DNA of 59,090 nt, from contig JAFGXA010000052.1 of assembly GCA_016936855.1 (NCBI GenBank), positions 1 through 59,090 on the forward strand, read 5' to 3'. Of this stretch, positions 8,170-17,593 are shown one piece after another; within the stretch, counting starts at the first letter, position 1, and each line of letters opens with the position of its first letter. Under the pieces are notes generated by a model. It ran no database searches. It was not told the DNA's origin and saw only the letters and a list, made by a program, of their open reading frames with translations. The DNA is from Gammaproteobacteria bacterium. Its GTDB lineage: Bacteria > Pseudomonadota > Gammaproteobacteria > UBA9339. The translations under genes were made by a program, and so were the position numbers.

Positions 8170-8556
8170 GTGAGCTATGAACGCTTAACTACAGATGAAA
8201 AAAAACTACGGCTATCCGATAAAAAAGGAATGAAAAGATCTGCAACCTATCCTGGAAAAGGTGTTAGAGACAGATGGAAAGAACAAGTTATAATAGGTAA
8301 AGACACTACCCGAACAGAAAGTTGCGCTAGATTAGAGTCAATAGATGAAGAAACAGGAGTGGCACTGAAAGAAGAAGATATAAGCAAGCCAGATCTTTCA
8401 GAAAAACGCAGGAATCTTCGTAGAAGCTTTAGAACAACCAATCTTGCTGCCTTAGCTCTTGCAGGCCGCGAACCAGGAGAACTATCTGATTCTGAAAGCT
8501 CAAGCGATTCAGAAGGAGAAAAAATGGATGGTTTTCAATCACCAAAAGGCATGTGA
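8170..8556 (+). CDS. Small, highly charged unrecognised protein
   Basis: No family recognised. The chosen GTG start at 8170 has a GGAGGG box 7 nt upstream; longer versions would begin at ATG 8149 or 8155. The product (128 aa) is rich in Lys, Arg, Glu and Ser, with a basic patch (EKRRNLRRSFR) followed by a short Ala/Leu stretch and a Ser/Asp/Glu-rich tail. It has no signal peptide or membrane segment and looks largely disordered. It is divergent from gcvT and has its own promoter-like sequence. A host-interacting or nucleic-acid-binding role is possible but nothing proves it. Confidence 0.55.
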   Translation: MSYERLTTDEKKLRLSDKKGMKRSATYPGKGVRDRWKEQVIIGKDTTRTESCARLESIDEETGVALKEEDISKPDLSEKRRNLRRSFRTTNLAALALAGREPGELSDSESSSDSEGEKMDGFQSPKGM

Positions 8557-8564
8557 AAAATATT

Positions 8565-9518
8565 TTAATTTTTGTTATCTAAATAACTAATTAATTCATA
8601 AATTGCTGTGGTTTTTGGCATTGGGCAATTTTTAGCTTCTGCTAAACGTAAAGCATTACCCAAAATTGCCTCAATTTCCATTGGCTCTTTATTATCATAA
8701 TCAATCTTCATACTAGTATAATGGCTAGCAGCTTTAGTAAATTGCTTCAAAATATTATCAATATATTCATCTTGATTTTCGATAATGCGTCCATAACACA
8801 ACATAACATTCAAACATTCGCGCATTAAATCCCGCATTAAAGAATTACTATAAAGATTTTCAACTAGCTCACCTAATGTAGCGTTTAGAATAGTTGAAAG
8901 CGGATTTAAAGGAATATTCCACAATAATTTTTCCCAGCGTTTTAAAAATAAGTCCTCATGCATTTCTGTAATAATGTCAGTTTTACTAAAATCCTGAGTT
9001 ATACGCTTTAAAGTTTCGGTGATCATACAACAACCATCGTCGGTCCAGCCTGGCAAATATTCAGCCAAAACTATACGACCAAAATTAGTATGACGAATTA
9101 CGTTGCGTTTCTCTCTGTGCACCGCACAGGTAACAATGCCGCCTATAATTTGTTGCGGTGGAATTGTTGGCTCTAATTTGCGCTCAAGATCAATACCATT
9201 TTGCATAACGACTACAACCGAGTTTGGCAACATTATTTTAGGCAAATCCGGAATTACCGCATCCATTTGTGTTGCCTTAACTGCCAACAAAACAACATCG
9301 CATTTTGGTATTTTAGTAATATCGTTGTAAATTTTTACTTGCGGTAAATCTATATCAGCATATGGGGATCTAATATGCAAACCATCTCTCTGTATTAAAC
9401 TAATATCTCCATGACCAAAGAAATGCACATTAACCCCAGTCTGTTGTAATGCCGCGCCAAAAAAACAGCCAACAGCACCGGCACCTATTACCGCATATGA
9501 TGAAGATTTTGATTCCAT
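8565..9518 (-). CDS. panE: 2-dehydropantoate 2-reductase (ketopantoate reductase) family
   Basis: NADPH-dependent reductase of the ApbA/PanE family; in pantothenate synthesis it makes pantoate from ketopantoate. Seen: the N-terminal Rossmann motif VIGAGAVGCFFG, the LLAVKATQ segment after the second strand, MQNGID, and the C-terminal helical domain with KRWEKLLWNIPLNPLS, where Lys and Asn are catalytic in the family. Length 317 is normal (about 300). No panB or panC adjoins, and PanE paralogues with other substrates are common, so the exact substrate is inferred. Stands alone; 36 bp from the divergent lnt. Confidence 0.85.
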   Translation of the reverse strand: MESKSSSYAVIGAGAVGCFFGAALQQTGVNVHFFGHGDISLIQRDGLHIRSPYADIDLPQVKIYNDITKIPKCDVVLLAVKATQMDAVIPDLPKIMLPNSVVVVMQNGIDLERKLEPTIPPQQIIGGIVTCAVHREKRNVIRHTNFGRIVLAEYLPGWTDDGCCMITETLKRITQDFSKTDIITEMHEDLFLKRWEKLLWNIPLNPLSTILNATLGELVENLYSNSLMRDLMRECLNVMLCYGRIIENQDEYIDNILKQFTKAASHYTSMKIDYDNKEPMEIEAILGNALRLAEAKNCPMPKTTAIYELISYLDNKN

Positions 9519-9554
9519 AAGGTAAGATTAGCAGGAACTCTCAAAGGATGAAAT

Positions 9555-11015
9555 ATGAACAAGAACAAAAAATTCAACTTTCTATTAGACTTATTAGCAT
9601 TCGCGGCTGGGGCACAAACTGTTCTTGCCTTTGCGCCGTTTAATCACGCTGAATTAGCTATATTGGGATTACTAATACTGCTAGCAAGCTGGATTAATGC
9701 ATCTGCAAAACGAGCATTTTGGCGTGGCTGGCTTTTTGGTTTAGGACTTTTTGGTTTTGGCTGCTATTGGGTATATATCAGTATTCATTTGCATGGCGGC
9801 GCATCGATAATTGTAGCAACTTTCGTTACTGCGATTTTTATCGCGTTTTTAGCATTATTTCCAGCAATAGTCGGCTTACTCTTAACAAAACTTTTCCCTA
9901 AAAACAGCTTTTTAAAATATGTAATCGTCTTTCCAACAATTTGGACCTCAGTAGAAATTTTACGCAGTTTTATTTTTACAGGGTTCCCTTGGCTATCTAT
10001 TGGCTACAGCCAAATCAATCAACCATTAAGCGCTATTGCGCCAATTTTAAGCGTTTATGCTGTATCCTTTTTAACCGCTATGACAAGCGGAATTGTTTTG
10101 GTACCATTTGTAAGTAACTCGGCTAAAAAAACAACTGCCACCCTACTATTGTTAATTTTCATATGGCTTTGTTGTGGTTATTTAAACAATATAAACTGGA
10201 CTCAAAAGGAAGGAAAACAACGCATCACTTTAATTCAAGGTAATATAGCGCAAAAACAAAAATGGGACCCATATTATTTGGAAAACATTTTGGCAACATA
10301 TAAAAATATAACTGCACAACATTGGAAAAGTAATACAATTGTCTGGCCGGAAGCCGCTGTTCCTTTATTTCAATGGCAAGCAAAACCGTTTTTACAAGAA
10401 ATGTCTAAACTTGCCAAACAACACAACACCAATATTATAACTGGCATTCCGATTCAAAATACCCAAACCAGAAAATATTACAATGGTATGCTGGCTCTTG
10501 GTAAAACACATGCTGAATATTTAAAGAGACACTTAGTACCATTTGGCGAATACCCATTTTTGTCTCCAATCACTAACTGGTTTGCGAAAACATTTCATAT
10601 TCCCATGTCGAGCTTCAGTGCTGGTAAAAAAAATCAACCACCATTTAAAATTGACAACATAATTATTGCTCCATCAATTTGCTATGAAATAGCGTATCCT
10701 TTGGAAACAATAACAAATATTCCGAGCGCCCAATTATTAATAAACATTTCAGATGATAGTTGGTTTGGAAACTCTATAGCTGCGGCGCAACAATTACAAA
10801 TTGCTCAAATGCGTGCAAGAGAAACCGGCAGATATTTATTGGCTGCAACCAATAATGGAATCACTGCTATCATAAAACCAAATGGTCGTATTTTAAGGCA
10901 AGCTCAACAATTTAAAAAAACCAGTTTAACCGCAACCATCTATCTATATAGTGGCAGCACACCATGGGTTCTACTAGCTAAAAAACTTTTTGATGCTATC
11001 AAACCAATTGCGTGA
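9555..11015 (+). CDS. lnt: Apolipoprotein N-acyltransferase
   Basis: Inner-membrane enzyme that adds the third acyl chain to lipoproteins. About six to seven hydrophobic segments cover residues 1-205 and the last ~30 residues, bracketing a periplasmic nitrilase-like domain. The catalytic triad of the family is visible: Glu in WPEAAVP, Lys in [13 protein letters not shown], and Cys in [10 protein letters not shown]. Length 486 is normal (about 510 in E. coli). An AAAGGATG site supports the start. It normally follows corC/ybeX, which is absent here. Its last 42 bp overlap the convergent dnaJ. Substrates such as BamB, the PilF-like and NlpC/P60 lipoproteins are encoded in this same window. Confidence 0.95.
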   Translation: MNKNKKFNFLLDLLAFAAGAQTVLAFAPFNHAELAILGLLILLASWINASAKRAFWRGWLFGLGLFGFGCYWVYISIHLHGGASIIVATFVTAIFIAFLALFPAIVGLLLTKLFPKNSFLKYVIVFPTIWTSVEILRSFIFTGFPWLSIGYSQINQPLSAIAPILSVYAVSFLTAMTSGIVLVPFVSNSAKKTTATLLLLIFIWLCCGYLNNINWTQKEGKQRITLIQGNIAQKQKWDPYYLENILATYKNITAQHWKSNTIVWPEAAVPLFQWQAKPFLQEMSKLAKQHNTNIITGIPIQNTQTRKYYNGMLALGKTHAEYLKRHLVPFGEYPFLSPITNWFAKTFHIPMSSFSAGKKNQPPFKIDNIIIAPSICYEIAYPLETITNIPSAQLLINISDDSWFGNSIAAAQQLQIAQMRARETGRYLLAATNNGITAIIKPNGRILRQAQQFKKTSLTATIYLYSGSTPWVLLAKKLFDAIKPIA

Positions 11016-12101
11016 TTGTGGGCTATGACGCTTGGCATCGGCTTGAATTGATTCCTCAAACTTACGCAGCATCTCTTTCTGCACCGAGGTTAATTTCACA
11101 GGCGTCTCTACAGCAACCTTACACAAAAGATCCCCAGTTAAACTGGAACGTACGCTTTTGACGCCTTTACCACGCAACCTAAACATTTTGCCAGACTGAG
11201 TTTCAGGTGGGATTTTTAACTTAACCTTACCGCTTAAAGTTGGTATTTCTAACTCCCCACCTAAGGATGCCATAACAAAGCTAATGGGAACATCACACAA
11301 CAGATTATTTCCATCACGCTCAAAGATAGCGTGAGGTTTGACATGTATTTGTACATACAAGTCCCCTGCAGGACCACCATGCAAACCAGCTTCACCCTCT
11401 CCTGCCAAACGAATTCTGTCACCATCATCAACTCCAGGTGGGATCTTGACAGATAAGGTTTTTTGTTCACGCACTCTACCTTGACCACCACACTCAGGGC
11501 ATGGGTCATTTATTACAGTTCCTGCCCCATGACAATTAGGGCAAGTCTGCTGAATAGCTATAAAGCCACGTTGCATGCGAACTTGACCGCTACCACCGCA
11601 GGTTGAACATGTAGTGGGACTAGAACCCTTTTTGGCACCAGTACCTTCACATTTTTTACATTTAGAATAAACCGGCAACTTAATCTTTATGGTTTCACCA
11701 AAGACAGCTTTTTCTAAGTCTATTGATAAATTATAAACTAGGTCTGCTCCTGGCTGTGCGTAACTGCGTCTTCTTGCACCACCACGAGCCCCACCACTAA
11801 ACATATCACCAAAGATGTCGCCGAATATATCACCAAAACCTTCGAAACCAGCTCCGCCGGCACCACCCATGCCAGCATTAACTCCTGCATGCCCAAATTG
11901 ATCATAGGCCGAGCGTTTTTGTGGGTTAGATAAAACCTCATAGGCCTCTTTAATTTCTTTAAATTTTTCTTCGGCTTTTTTGTCTCCAGCATTGCGATCT
12001 GGATGATACTTCATTGCCATTTTACGATAAGCCTTTTTGATATCAGCTTCGCTGGCATTTTTTTGCACGCCTAGTACGGCATAATAATCTTGTTTCGACA
12101 T
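10974..12101 (-). CDS. dnaJ: Chaperone protein DnaJ
   Basis: Hsp40 co-chaperone that delivers clients to DnaK and stimulates its ATPase. Residues 1-70 are the J domain with the HPD motif in KYHPDRN. A Gly/Phe-rich linker follows (about 75-120), then four CxxCxGxG zinc-binding repeats (about 145-215) and the C-terminal client-binding domains with [12 protein letters not shown]. Length 375 matches E. coli (376). It follows dnaK on the same strand but across 242 bp that hold two repeats, so co-transcription is likely but may be modulated. The 3' end overlaps convergent lnt by 42 bp. Confidence 0.98.
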   Translation of the reverse strand: MSKQDYYAVLGVQKNASEADIKKAYRKMAMKYHPDRNAGDKKAEEKFKEIKEAYEVLSNPQKRSAYDQFGHAGVNAGMGGAGGAGFEGFGDIFGDIFGDMFSGGARGGARRRSYAQPGADLVYNLSIDLEKAVFGETIKIKLPVYSKCKKCEGTGAKKGSSPTTCSTCGGSGQVRMQRGFIAIQQTCPNCHGAGTVINDPCPECGGQGRVREQKTLSVKIPPGVDDGDRIRLAGEGEAGLHGGPAGDLYVQIHVKPHAIFERDGNNLLCDVPISFVMASLGGELEIPTLSGKVKLKIPPETQSGKMFRLRGKGVKSVRSSLTGDLLCKVAVETPVKLTSVQKEMLRKFEESIQADAKRHSPQSRNWFDSIKKFFS

Positions 12102-12160
12102 AGATATATGTTACCTGTTGCACCTTTGTTTATTTTTAAAACACCGTGCATATTAATCAT

Positions 12161-12219
12161 GGGCGAACACAGGGGTCCGCCCTTACATGTGCCGAATAAA
12201 GCACGTATGTTAATCGAAA
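12161..12219. repeat. Palindromic repeat related to 2604-2661
   Basis: Contains GGGCGAACACAGGGGTCCGC and a right flank GTGCCGAATAAAGCACGTATGTTAATCGAA-like region that matches the element at 2604-2661 with substitutions. It lies between dnaK and dnaJ. Confidence 0.65.
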
Positions 12220-12233
12220 GCACAGCTCTTTTA

Positions 12234-12313
12234 TGTAATCCTGGCTCTTTTTTTTACGTCATCCTGGCTCTTTTTTTTACGTCATCCTGGCGAACGCCAG
12301 GACCGGGGGACCT
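12234..12313. repeat. Intergenic copy of repeat family A with family-B-like end
   Basis: Two tandem units of TCATCCTGGCTCTTTTT type are followed by the palindrome TCCTGGCGAACGCCAGGA and ACCGGGGGACCTT. The tandem-plus-palindrome layout equals that in gcvP (4351-4421) and waaF (34182-34256), and its tail equals that of the gcvT copy, linking the two families. Confidence 0.75.
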
Positions 12314-12343
12314 TCATAATCTGGCACCTTTGCCAATTAAAAA

Positions 12344-14284
12344 CTACTTATCCTCGTCTTTTACCTCTTCAAATTCAGCATCAACTACTTTTTCTTCCTT
12401 TTTACCGTCGGCTGCGGGTTCTGCCTCAGCTTGTGGTCCTGGCTGAGGACCTTGTCCTTCCGCGCCTTTCTTAGCATAAATCCTTTCCGCCATTTTTGAA
12501 GATGCTTCAGTCAGCGCTTGAGTTTTGGCTTCAATTGCATCCTTATCATCAGTTTTAACAACCTCTTTTAGCTCCTTAATAGCTGCTTCAATTTTCTCCT
12601 TTTCATCAGCTTGAACCTCATCACCAAGCTCCTTCATCGACTTTTCAGAGCTGTGAATTAAAGCGTCTGCCTGATTTCTAGCTGCAACCAAATCGTGGAA
12701 CTTTTGATCAGCCTCTTTGTTGGCTTCAGCATCCCTTACCATTTTATCTATTTCTTCATCAGACAAACCACTAGATGCTTTAATCACAATTGATTGCTCT
12801 TTGCCAGTTGCTTTATCTTTAGCAGAAACATGCATAATACCGTTAGCATCTATATCGAAGGTAACTTCGATCTGTGGAACACCACGCGGTGCTGATGGAA
12901 TGTCACTCAAATCAAACCGTCCCAATGACTTATTAGCAGACGCAACTTCACGCTCACCTTGCAGTACATGTATAGTTACCGCTGTTTGATTATCATCGGC
13001 AGTAGAAAACACCTGTGATGTCTTAGTTGGAATGGTAGTATTCTTATCGATCAACTTAGTCATCACACCACCCAATGTTTCGATACCCAAAGATAACGGA
13101 GTCACATCAAGCAATAAAACATCTTTTACATCCCCAGATAAAACACCACCTTGAATAGCAGCACCAATTGCTACTGCTTCATCAGGATTCACATCGTGAC
13201 GAGCTTCTTTACCAAATAGCTCTTTTACAGCAGTTTGTACCTTAGGCATTCTGGTTTGACCACCAACTAAGATGATTTCATCGATATCTTTCATCTGTAA
13301 ACCAGCATCTTTAACTGCAAGTTTGCATGGTTCCATGGAACGTGTAATTAAATCTTCAACCAAAGACTCAAACTTGGCTCTAGTAATTTTGATGTTAAGG
13401 TGTTTAGGACCTGAACTATCAGCTGTTATGTACGGCAAGTTAACATCTGTTTGTTGCGATGAAGACAGCTCAATTTTGGCTTTTTCAGCTGACTCCTTGA
13501 GTCTTTGTAGTGCCAAAGGATCATTTCTAAGATCAATACCAGAGTCTTTCTTGAACTCATCTACCAAATAATCCATCAAACGCAAATCAAAATCTTCTCC
13601 TCCAAGGAATGTATCACCATTAGTTGCTAATACTTCAAACTGATGCTCACCATCAACATCGGCAATTTCAATAATAGAAATATCAAAAGTTCCACCACCT
13701 AAATCATAAACCGCAATTTTTCTATCACCCGTCTTTTTATCCAAACCATAAGCCAAAGCAGCAGCGGTTGGTTCGTTGATAATCCGCTTTACTTCAAGAC
13801 CCGCAATACGCCCAGCATCCTTAGTCGCCTGACGTTGCGAGTCGTTGAAGTAAGCAGGAACAGTAATAACAGCTTCTGTTACCTTTTCACCCAAATAACT
13901 CTCAGCCGTCTCTTTCATTTTAATTAAAACTTTGGCAGAAATTTCAGGTGGAGCCATTTTTTTACCATCAGCTTCCAACCAAGCATCGCCGTTATCAGCC
14001 CTAACGATTTTATAAGGCACCATGTTGACGTCTTTTTGTACAACCTTTTCATCAAATCTACGCCCTATTAAACGTTTAATCGCAAATAAGGTGTTTTGAG
14101 GATTAGTCACCGCCTGGCGTTTAGCAGAATCACCAACCAAAATTTCACCATCTTTAAATGCAACAATCGAAGGAGTTGTACGCCTACCTTCGCTGTTTTC
14201 AATAACACGAATTTTTTTATCCGCCTCCATAACTGCCACACAGGAGTTAGTGGTTCCCAAATCAATACCGATTACTTTACTCAT
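12344..14284 (-). CDS. dnaK: Chaperone protein DnaK (Hsp70)
   Basis: ATP-driven Hsp70. The nucleotide-binding domain (1-~385) shows [28 protein letters not shown] and the linker with [16 protein letters not shown]; the substrate-binding domain follows with [16 protein letters not shown] and the helical lid. The C-terminus ends in the acidic EEVKDEDK, close to the usual EEVKD motif. Length 646 against 638 in E. coli; the small excess is a Gly/Pro/Gln-rich stretch before the tail. grpE is not adjacent. A heat-shock-type promoter lies about 50 bp upstream. Confidence 0.98.
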   Translation of the reverse strand: MSKVIGIDLGTTNSCVAVMEADKKIRVIENSEGRRTTPSIVAFKDGEILVGDSAKRQAVTNPQNTLFAIKRLIGRRFDEKVVQKDVNMVPYKIVRADNGDAWLEADGKKMAPPEISAKVLIKMKETAESYLGEKVTEAVITVPAYFNDSQRQATKDAGRIAGLEVKRIINEPTAAALAYGLDKKTGDRKIAVYDLGGGTFDISIIEIADVDGEHQFEVLATNGDTFLGGEDFDLRLMDYLVDEFKKDSGIDLRNDPLALQRLKESAEKAKIELSSSQQTDVNLPYITADSSGPKHLNIKITRAKFESLVEDLITRSMEPCKLAVKDAGLQMKDIDEIILVGGQTRMPKVQTAVKELFGKEARHDVNPDEAVAIGAAIQGGVLSGDVKDVLLLDVTPLSLGIETLGGVMTKLIDKNTTIPTKTSQVFSTADDNQTAVTIHVLQGEREVASANKSLGRFDLSDIPSAPRGVPQIEVTFDIDANGIMHVSAKDKATGKEQSIVIKASSGLSDEEIDKMVRDAEANKEADQKFHDLVAARNQADALIHSSEKSMKELGDEVQADEKEKIEAAIKELKEVVKTDDKDAIEAKTQALTEASSKMAERIYAKKGAEGQGPQPGPQAEAEPAADGKKEEKVVDAEFEEVKDEDK

Positions 14285-14333
14285 AAAATCTCTCCACGGT
14301 TATCTATCACGTAAATAATTAACTATGGACTGT

Positions 14334-14361
14334 ATATATGGACAAACAATTTTTTTTCAAG
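14334..14361 (-). promoter_or_regulatory. Sigma-32-like heat-shock promoter of dnaK
   Basis: On the minus strand CTTGAAA (14361-14355), a 13-nt spacer, and CCATATAT (14341-14334) fit the E. coli sigma-32 consensus (CTTGAAA, 13-15 nt, CCCCATNT). The -35 box overlaps the TGA stop codon of trmB. The dnaK start is 50 bp downstream. Confidence 0.65.
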
Positions 14362-15037
14362 AGCGAATAAAATGCAAATCAAAAACTTTATGGCCCAAAC
14401 GCTCACCACGCCGCTCAAATTTAGTAACTGGACGAAACTCAGGACGATTGGCAAACTGATTTTTACCTGCTTGATTACCGAACTGTTCGTTAGACTCCAT
14501 AATATGCAACACCTCTTCAGCATAATATTGCCAATCTGTAGCGAAATATAAGCTTCCTTTTGGTTTTAAAACTCTTGCTAATATACTAATAAATTTCTCA
14601 TTCATTAATCGCCGCTTGCGATGGCGCCTCTTTGGCCAAGGATCTGGAAAAAAAATCAATACTGCATCCAACGATGCGTCGACTACAGCTCTTTGTAAAA
14701 ACTCGACAACATCATCGCCATACAATCTTATATTGCTTAACTGCTGCTCTTCAATACAACGTAAAACGGAAGCAACGCCAGGCTTGTGTACATCAACACC
14801 AATGAAATTTTGCTCTGCATGACTTTCTGCAAGAGATAATAAATTATCCCCCATACCAAAACCAATCTCTAAAATCACTGGATTTTGATTATCAAAAAGT
14901 TTAGTAAAATCCAATAAGGAATCATTTAGATCTATTGCATATTTATGCCAGAGATTTTCAAGAGCTCGCTTTTGTGCCGTACTCATTCTGGCTGATCTTC
15001 TTACAAAACTAACAATTTGCTTATTTCCATAACTCAC
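14357..15037 (-). CDS. trmB: tRNA (guanine-N7-)-methyltransferase
   Basis: SAM-dependent enzyme that forms m7G46 in tRNA. Seen: the SAM-binding ILEIGFGMGDNLLSLA near residues 75-90, the D-Y-like FIGVDVHKPGV, and the family signature FFPDPWPKRRHRKRRL (about 130-145) followed by TDWQYYAEE. Length 226 is normal (239 in E. coli). It lies 2 bp after the antiporter gene, likely co-transcribed with it. Its stop codon is embedded in the dnaK promoter. Confidence 0.97.
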   Translation of the reverse strand: MSYGNKQIVSFVRRSARMSTAQKRALENLWHKYAIDLNDSLLDFTKLFDNQNPVILEIGFGMGDNLLSLAESHAEQNFIGVDVHKPGVASVLRCIEEQQLSNIRLYGDDVVEFLQRAVVDASLDAVLIFFPDPWPKRRHRKRRLMNEKFISILARVLKPKGSLYFATDWQYYAEEVLHIMESNEQFGNQAGKNQFANRPEFRPVTKFERRGERLGHKVFDLHFIRS

Positions 15038-15039
15038 TC

Positions 15040-16209
15040 TTAATCTCTCCGCAATTCTTTAGAAAACGACATTGGTGTTGGATAAAACCAAACCACCAGG
15101 TAAGAAGAAACAACAAAAGTAAGCATCGTAGTAGCTTGAATAAGATACGATGCTTGCGCTCCGATTAAATGGTGTTGTTCCGCAACGTATGCAACTAAAA
15201 TTGAAAAACTACTAGCCTGCCCTAAACGCACTCCAACCTCCCAAGCAATTTTACTATTTTCCTTTTGATAAAAAAGCAACGTTCTAAATATAAATGGTTT
15301 TAGAATCACCAACAACAAGGATAAAGCAACAGCTGGCACAATTACCGCACCAAAATAGTGTAAATTAAAGCTAGCACCTATAGAAAAGAAGAATAAAACC
15401 ATAAAAAAATCTCGGACAGGCTTTAGGCTCTCAGCTATATACAAAGAGATTGGACTAGCAGCTATTGCAACTCCCGCAACAAAGCCGCCTATCTCGTATG
15501 AAAAACCAAAGAAACTTGCAAGTTCTGCTACCGCTAAACACCAAGCAATTGATAACAAAAAAAGGTATTCATGAATTTTATCAAACTTTCTAAATAGAAA
15601 TTTCAACACAAACTTAAAAAAGAAAAACGCCAACAAAACTAACACCGGCAATCCTAAAAATATCTTAACAACATCAAGAACAGAAATTGTATTAATTGTC
15701 ATAACATGAATAAAGAATAAGGCTAAAATAGCCAGCATATCTTGCAACAACAAAATACTAATAACCAACTCTCCTGTATGCTGGTGGTGCAAAACCGTAG
15801 TTGGTAGTAATTTCAAACCAATAATGGTGCTGGAAAACACCATTGCTATTCCAATCAAAAAAGATTCTAGCATACTAAAATTAAACATGTATGCTACAAA
15901 AAAACCAGCAGCCCAAAACATTAATGAGCTTAATAACGTTATAACAAACGTTTTCTTAAACATATTGAATAAATCTTGCGGATGCAAATTTAATCCCAAT
16001 AAAAATAACAAAAATATAATCCCAATATCACCGATCTTATGCACAACATGGATATTATCAATAAGTTTAAATCCCCATGGGCCAAGAACCACCCCAAGCA
16101 CCATATAGGCAACCAAAAGAGACTGTTTAGTCCAAAGCGCTAAAGTTGAAAAAATAGCAGCGCCAGCGAATATTAAAAAAATAGCATAAACGATTGCATT
16201 GTGTGTCAT
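15040..16209 (-). CDS. CPA2-family cation/proton antiporter (KefB/KefC-like), membrane domain only
   Basis: About 11-12 hydrophobic segments cover the whole protein, with the family traits VLGVVLGPWGF, LLFLLGLNL, SSTIIGLKLL and GGFVAGVAIA. In E. coli KefB/KefC a cytosolic RCK (TrkA-N) domain of some 200 residues follows; here it is absent, so this is a short CPA2 antiporter exchanging K+ or Na+ for H+. The frame extends to 16248, but the ATG at 16209 aligns with the family N-terminus; neither has a clear ribosome-binding site. It is likely the first gene of an antiporter-trmB transcript. Confidence 0.85.
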   Translation of the reverse strand: MTHNAIVYAIFLIFAGAAIFSTLALWTKQSLLVAYMVLGVVLGPWGFKLIDNIHVVHKIGDIGIIFLLFLLGLNLHPQDLFNMFKKTFVITLLSSLMFWAAGFFVAYMFNFSMLESFLIGIAMVFSSTIIGLKLLPTTVLHHQHTGELVISILLLQDMLAILALFFIHVMTINTISVLDVVKIFLGLPVLVLLAFFFFKFVLKFLFRKFDKIHEYLFLLSIAWCLAVAELASFFGFSYEIGGFVAGVAIAASPISLYIAESLKPVRDFFMVLFFFSIGASFNLHYFGAVIVPAVALSLLLVILKPFIFRTLLFYQKENSKIAWEVGVRLGQASSFSILVAYVAEQHHLIGAQASYLIQATTMLTFVVSSYLVVWFYPTPMSFSKELRRD

Positions 16210-16231
16210 GCAACAAAGTATAACAATATAA

Positions 16232-16258
16232 TTGAAATTGAAAAACATTTACTATAGT
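16232..16258 (+). promoter_or_regulatory. Possible promoter of the H1-like gene
   Basis: TTGAAA (16232-16237), a 15-nt spacer and TATAGT (16253-16258). The spacer is short, so confidence is low. It is followed by an AGGAG box directly before the ATG at 16299. Confidence 0.3.
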
Positions 16259-16298
16259 AGTAAACTTTTAGTTGCTTATTCAACTATAGGAGAAAGAA

Positions 16299-16643
16299 AT
16301 GCCAAGAGGAAAAGCAACAAACCCCGCAACAAAAATTTCAAAAGAGATTACTGCTGCAAAAACCAAACTAAAATCCACCATGGCCAAGTTCAAAACCATT
16401 GACAAAAGCCTAAAGGAATTAGAAAAAATCGTAGCCTCCTTAAAAAAAGCAGCTGCCGCTGAAAAAAAAGCACCTGCTACAAAGAAAAAAGCCGCGAGCA
16501 AAAAAAAGGTAGGAAGACCCGCTAAAAAGAAAATCGCGGTCGCAGCCACTAAGAAAAAAGCCGGTAGGCCTGCAAAAAAAGCTACAACTAAGAAAAAAGT
16601 AGCTGTTGCCAAGAAAAAAGTCGGGCGTCCTGCCAAAAAATAG
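16299..16643 (+). CDS. Histone H1-like, Lys/Ala-rich DNA-binding protein with AT-hook-like repeats
   Basis: 114 aa. Residues 1-55 form a helical, possibly coiled-coil, segment; residues 56-114 are an almost pure Lys/Ala/Pro tail resembling the C-terminal tail of eukaryotic H1 and the Hc1/Hc2-type proteins of intracellular bacteria. The motif VGRPAKK or AGRPAKK occurs three times, with the GRP core of AT-hooks. It should compact DNA or bind the minor groove of AT-rich DNA. An AGGAG box lies 7 nt before the ATG, and a strong terminator follows, so it is a single-gene unit. Stage- or stress-dependent expression is known for such proteins but not visible here. Confidence 0.85.
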   Translation: MPRGKATNPATKISKEITAAKTKLKSTMAKFKTIDKSLKELEKIVASLKKAAAAEKKAPATKKKAASKKKVGRPAKKKIAVAATKKKAGRPAKKATTKKKVAVAKKKVGRPAKK

Positions 16644-16664
16644 TAACGGCTATAATTGGCTAAC

Positions 16665-16696
16665 AAAAAAGGCGAGAACTTATCTCGCCTTTTTTA
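16665..16696. terminator. Bidirectional intrinsic terminator
   Basis: AAAAAAGGCGAGA-ACTTA-TCTCGCCTTTTTT: a 7-bp GC-rich stem with A-run before and T-run after. It serves the H1-like gene (plus) and the FimV-like gene (minus, stop at 16715). Confidence 0.9.
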
Positions 16697-16714
16697 TTGC
16701 AACTATTCGGCCAT

Positions 16715-17593
16715 CTATTTTTCTATATCAACTAAGATTTCTCGAGCTTCACTCTGCTGATCAATACTACCGTTTTTCAAAATTTCAGCCAACACTTCTT
16801 TTGCTGATTCAACATCACCCATATCAACATAAGCACGAGCTAAATCAAGCTTGGCAGGAATGCCTTCTCGGCTACCCATAAAATCATATTCACTCAAATT
16901 TTCTTCATCTTTCTCCCTACTTCTTGATTGATAAATTAACAGAAAATAAACAGCCAGAATGATTATTAATAATAACCCGCCGATTTTTATGAAGGAACCA
17001 ACCGGCAACGGCAATTGATTATCAACACTTATATTAACCTTGTTTTTAGCATTTAATTGCTGCAATTGATTTTGCAAACCCAAATTATGCTTCTCCAAAT
17101 TAGCCAGGCGCACCTGATATTGTTGGTCAATAGTCTGAATAAGATCCCCAACGGCAACAAGCTGAGTTTGCAAGCTTAATAAATCGTTATTATTAGCTTT
17201 ATATGCCGCCAATAGCTCTTTACTATTTTTTGGGTTTATTTTTTTTTGTATCTTCACTTGGTTACCTTTTATTGAATTCCAGGTTTTTTCTTGTTGCGCC
17301 ACAATTTCAGATGCGGCTTCAAGAGAATTTTTTTGTATTTCATCAATACTGGGAATATTCAATAACGATTTAGGTTTTAAGCCGCTTATATTACCGTCTT
17401 TAAAGGCCGTAGGATTTGCTTGTAATAAAGCAACCATGGTTTGTTGAATAGATACACTAGCATTTGGACGCACAGCAATAGCAATTTGCCATAATTGTTC
17501 ATTCTTAGCAGTGGGCCCATACGTGGAAACTGGGGAAGCTGCAAAAACAAGTGTTGGCAGTAAAATTAAAAGTGATATAAAAAATTTACGCAT
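16715..17593 (-). CDS. FimV-like protein (short), LysM-like N-terminus and FimV C-terminal motif
   Basis: 292 aa. Signal peptide 1-18 (cleavage after VFAA), then a FimV/LysM-like region with YGPTAKNEQLWQIAIAVRPN and LKPKSLLNIPS, a coiled-coil segment (about 130-180), one membrane segment (about 203-222), and a C-terminal KLDLARAYVDMGDVESAKEVL tail segment typical of the FimV C-terminus. FimV proteins are peptidoglycan-binding polar organisers that support type IV pili and cell polarity. Full FimV is 600-900 aa or more with a long acidic middle, missing here. It overlaps bamB by 8 bp, where der/engA is the usual gammaproteobacterial neighbour. Confidence 0.8.
   Translation of the reverse strand: MRKFFISLLILLPTLVFAASPVSTYGPTAKNEQLWQIAIAVRPNASVSIQQTMVALLQANPTAFKDGNISGLKPKSLLNIPSIDEIQKNSLEAASEIVAQQEKTWNSIKGNQVKIQKKINPKNSKELLAAYKANNNDLLSLQTQLVAVGDLIQTIDQQYQVRLANLEKHNLGLQNQLQQLNAKNKVNISVDNQLPLPVGSFIKIGGLLLIIILAVYFLLIYQSRSREKDEENLSEYDFMGSREGIPAKLDLARAYVDMGDVESAKEVLAEILKNGSIDQQSEAREILVDIEK

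Noticed and set aside
14323-14523. Minus-strand frame of 66 aa near dnaK
   Set aside because: It lies inside trmB in another frame; no ribosome-binding site or family.
16280-16666. Long hydrophobic frame opposite the H1-like gene
   Set aside because: It is the complement of a Lys/Ala-rich gene, which reads as Phe/Leu/Ala; the plus strand has the ribosome-binding site and motifs.
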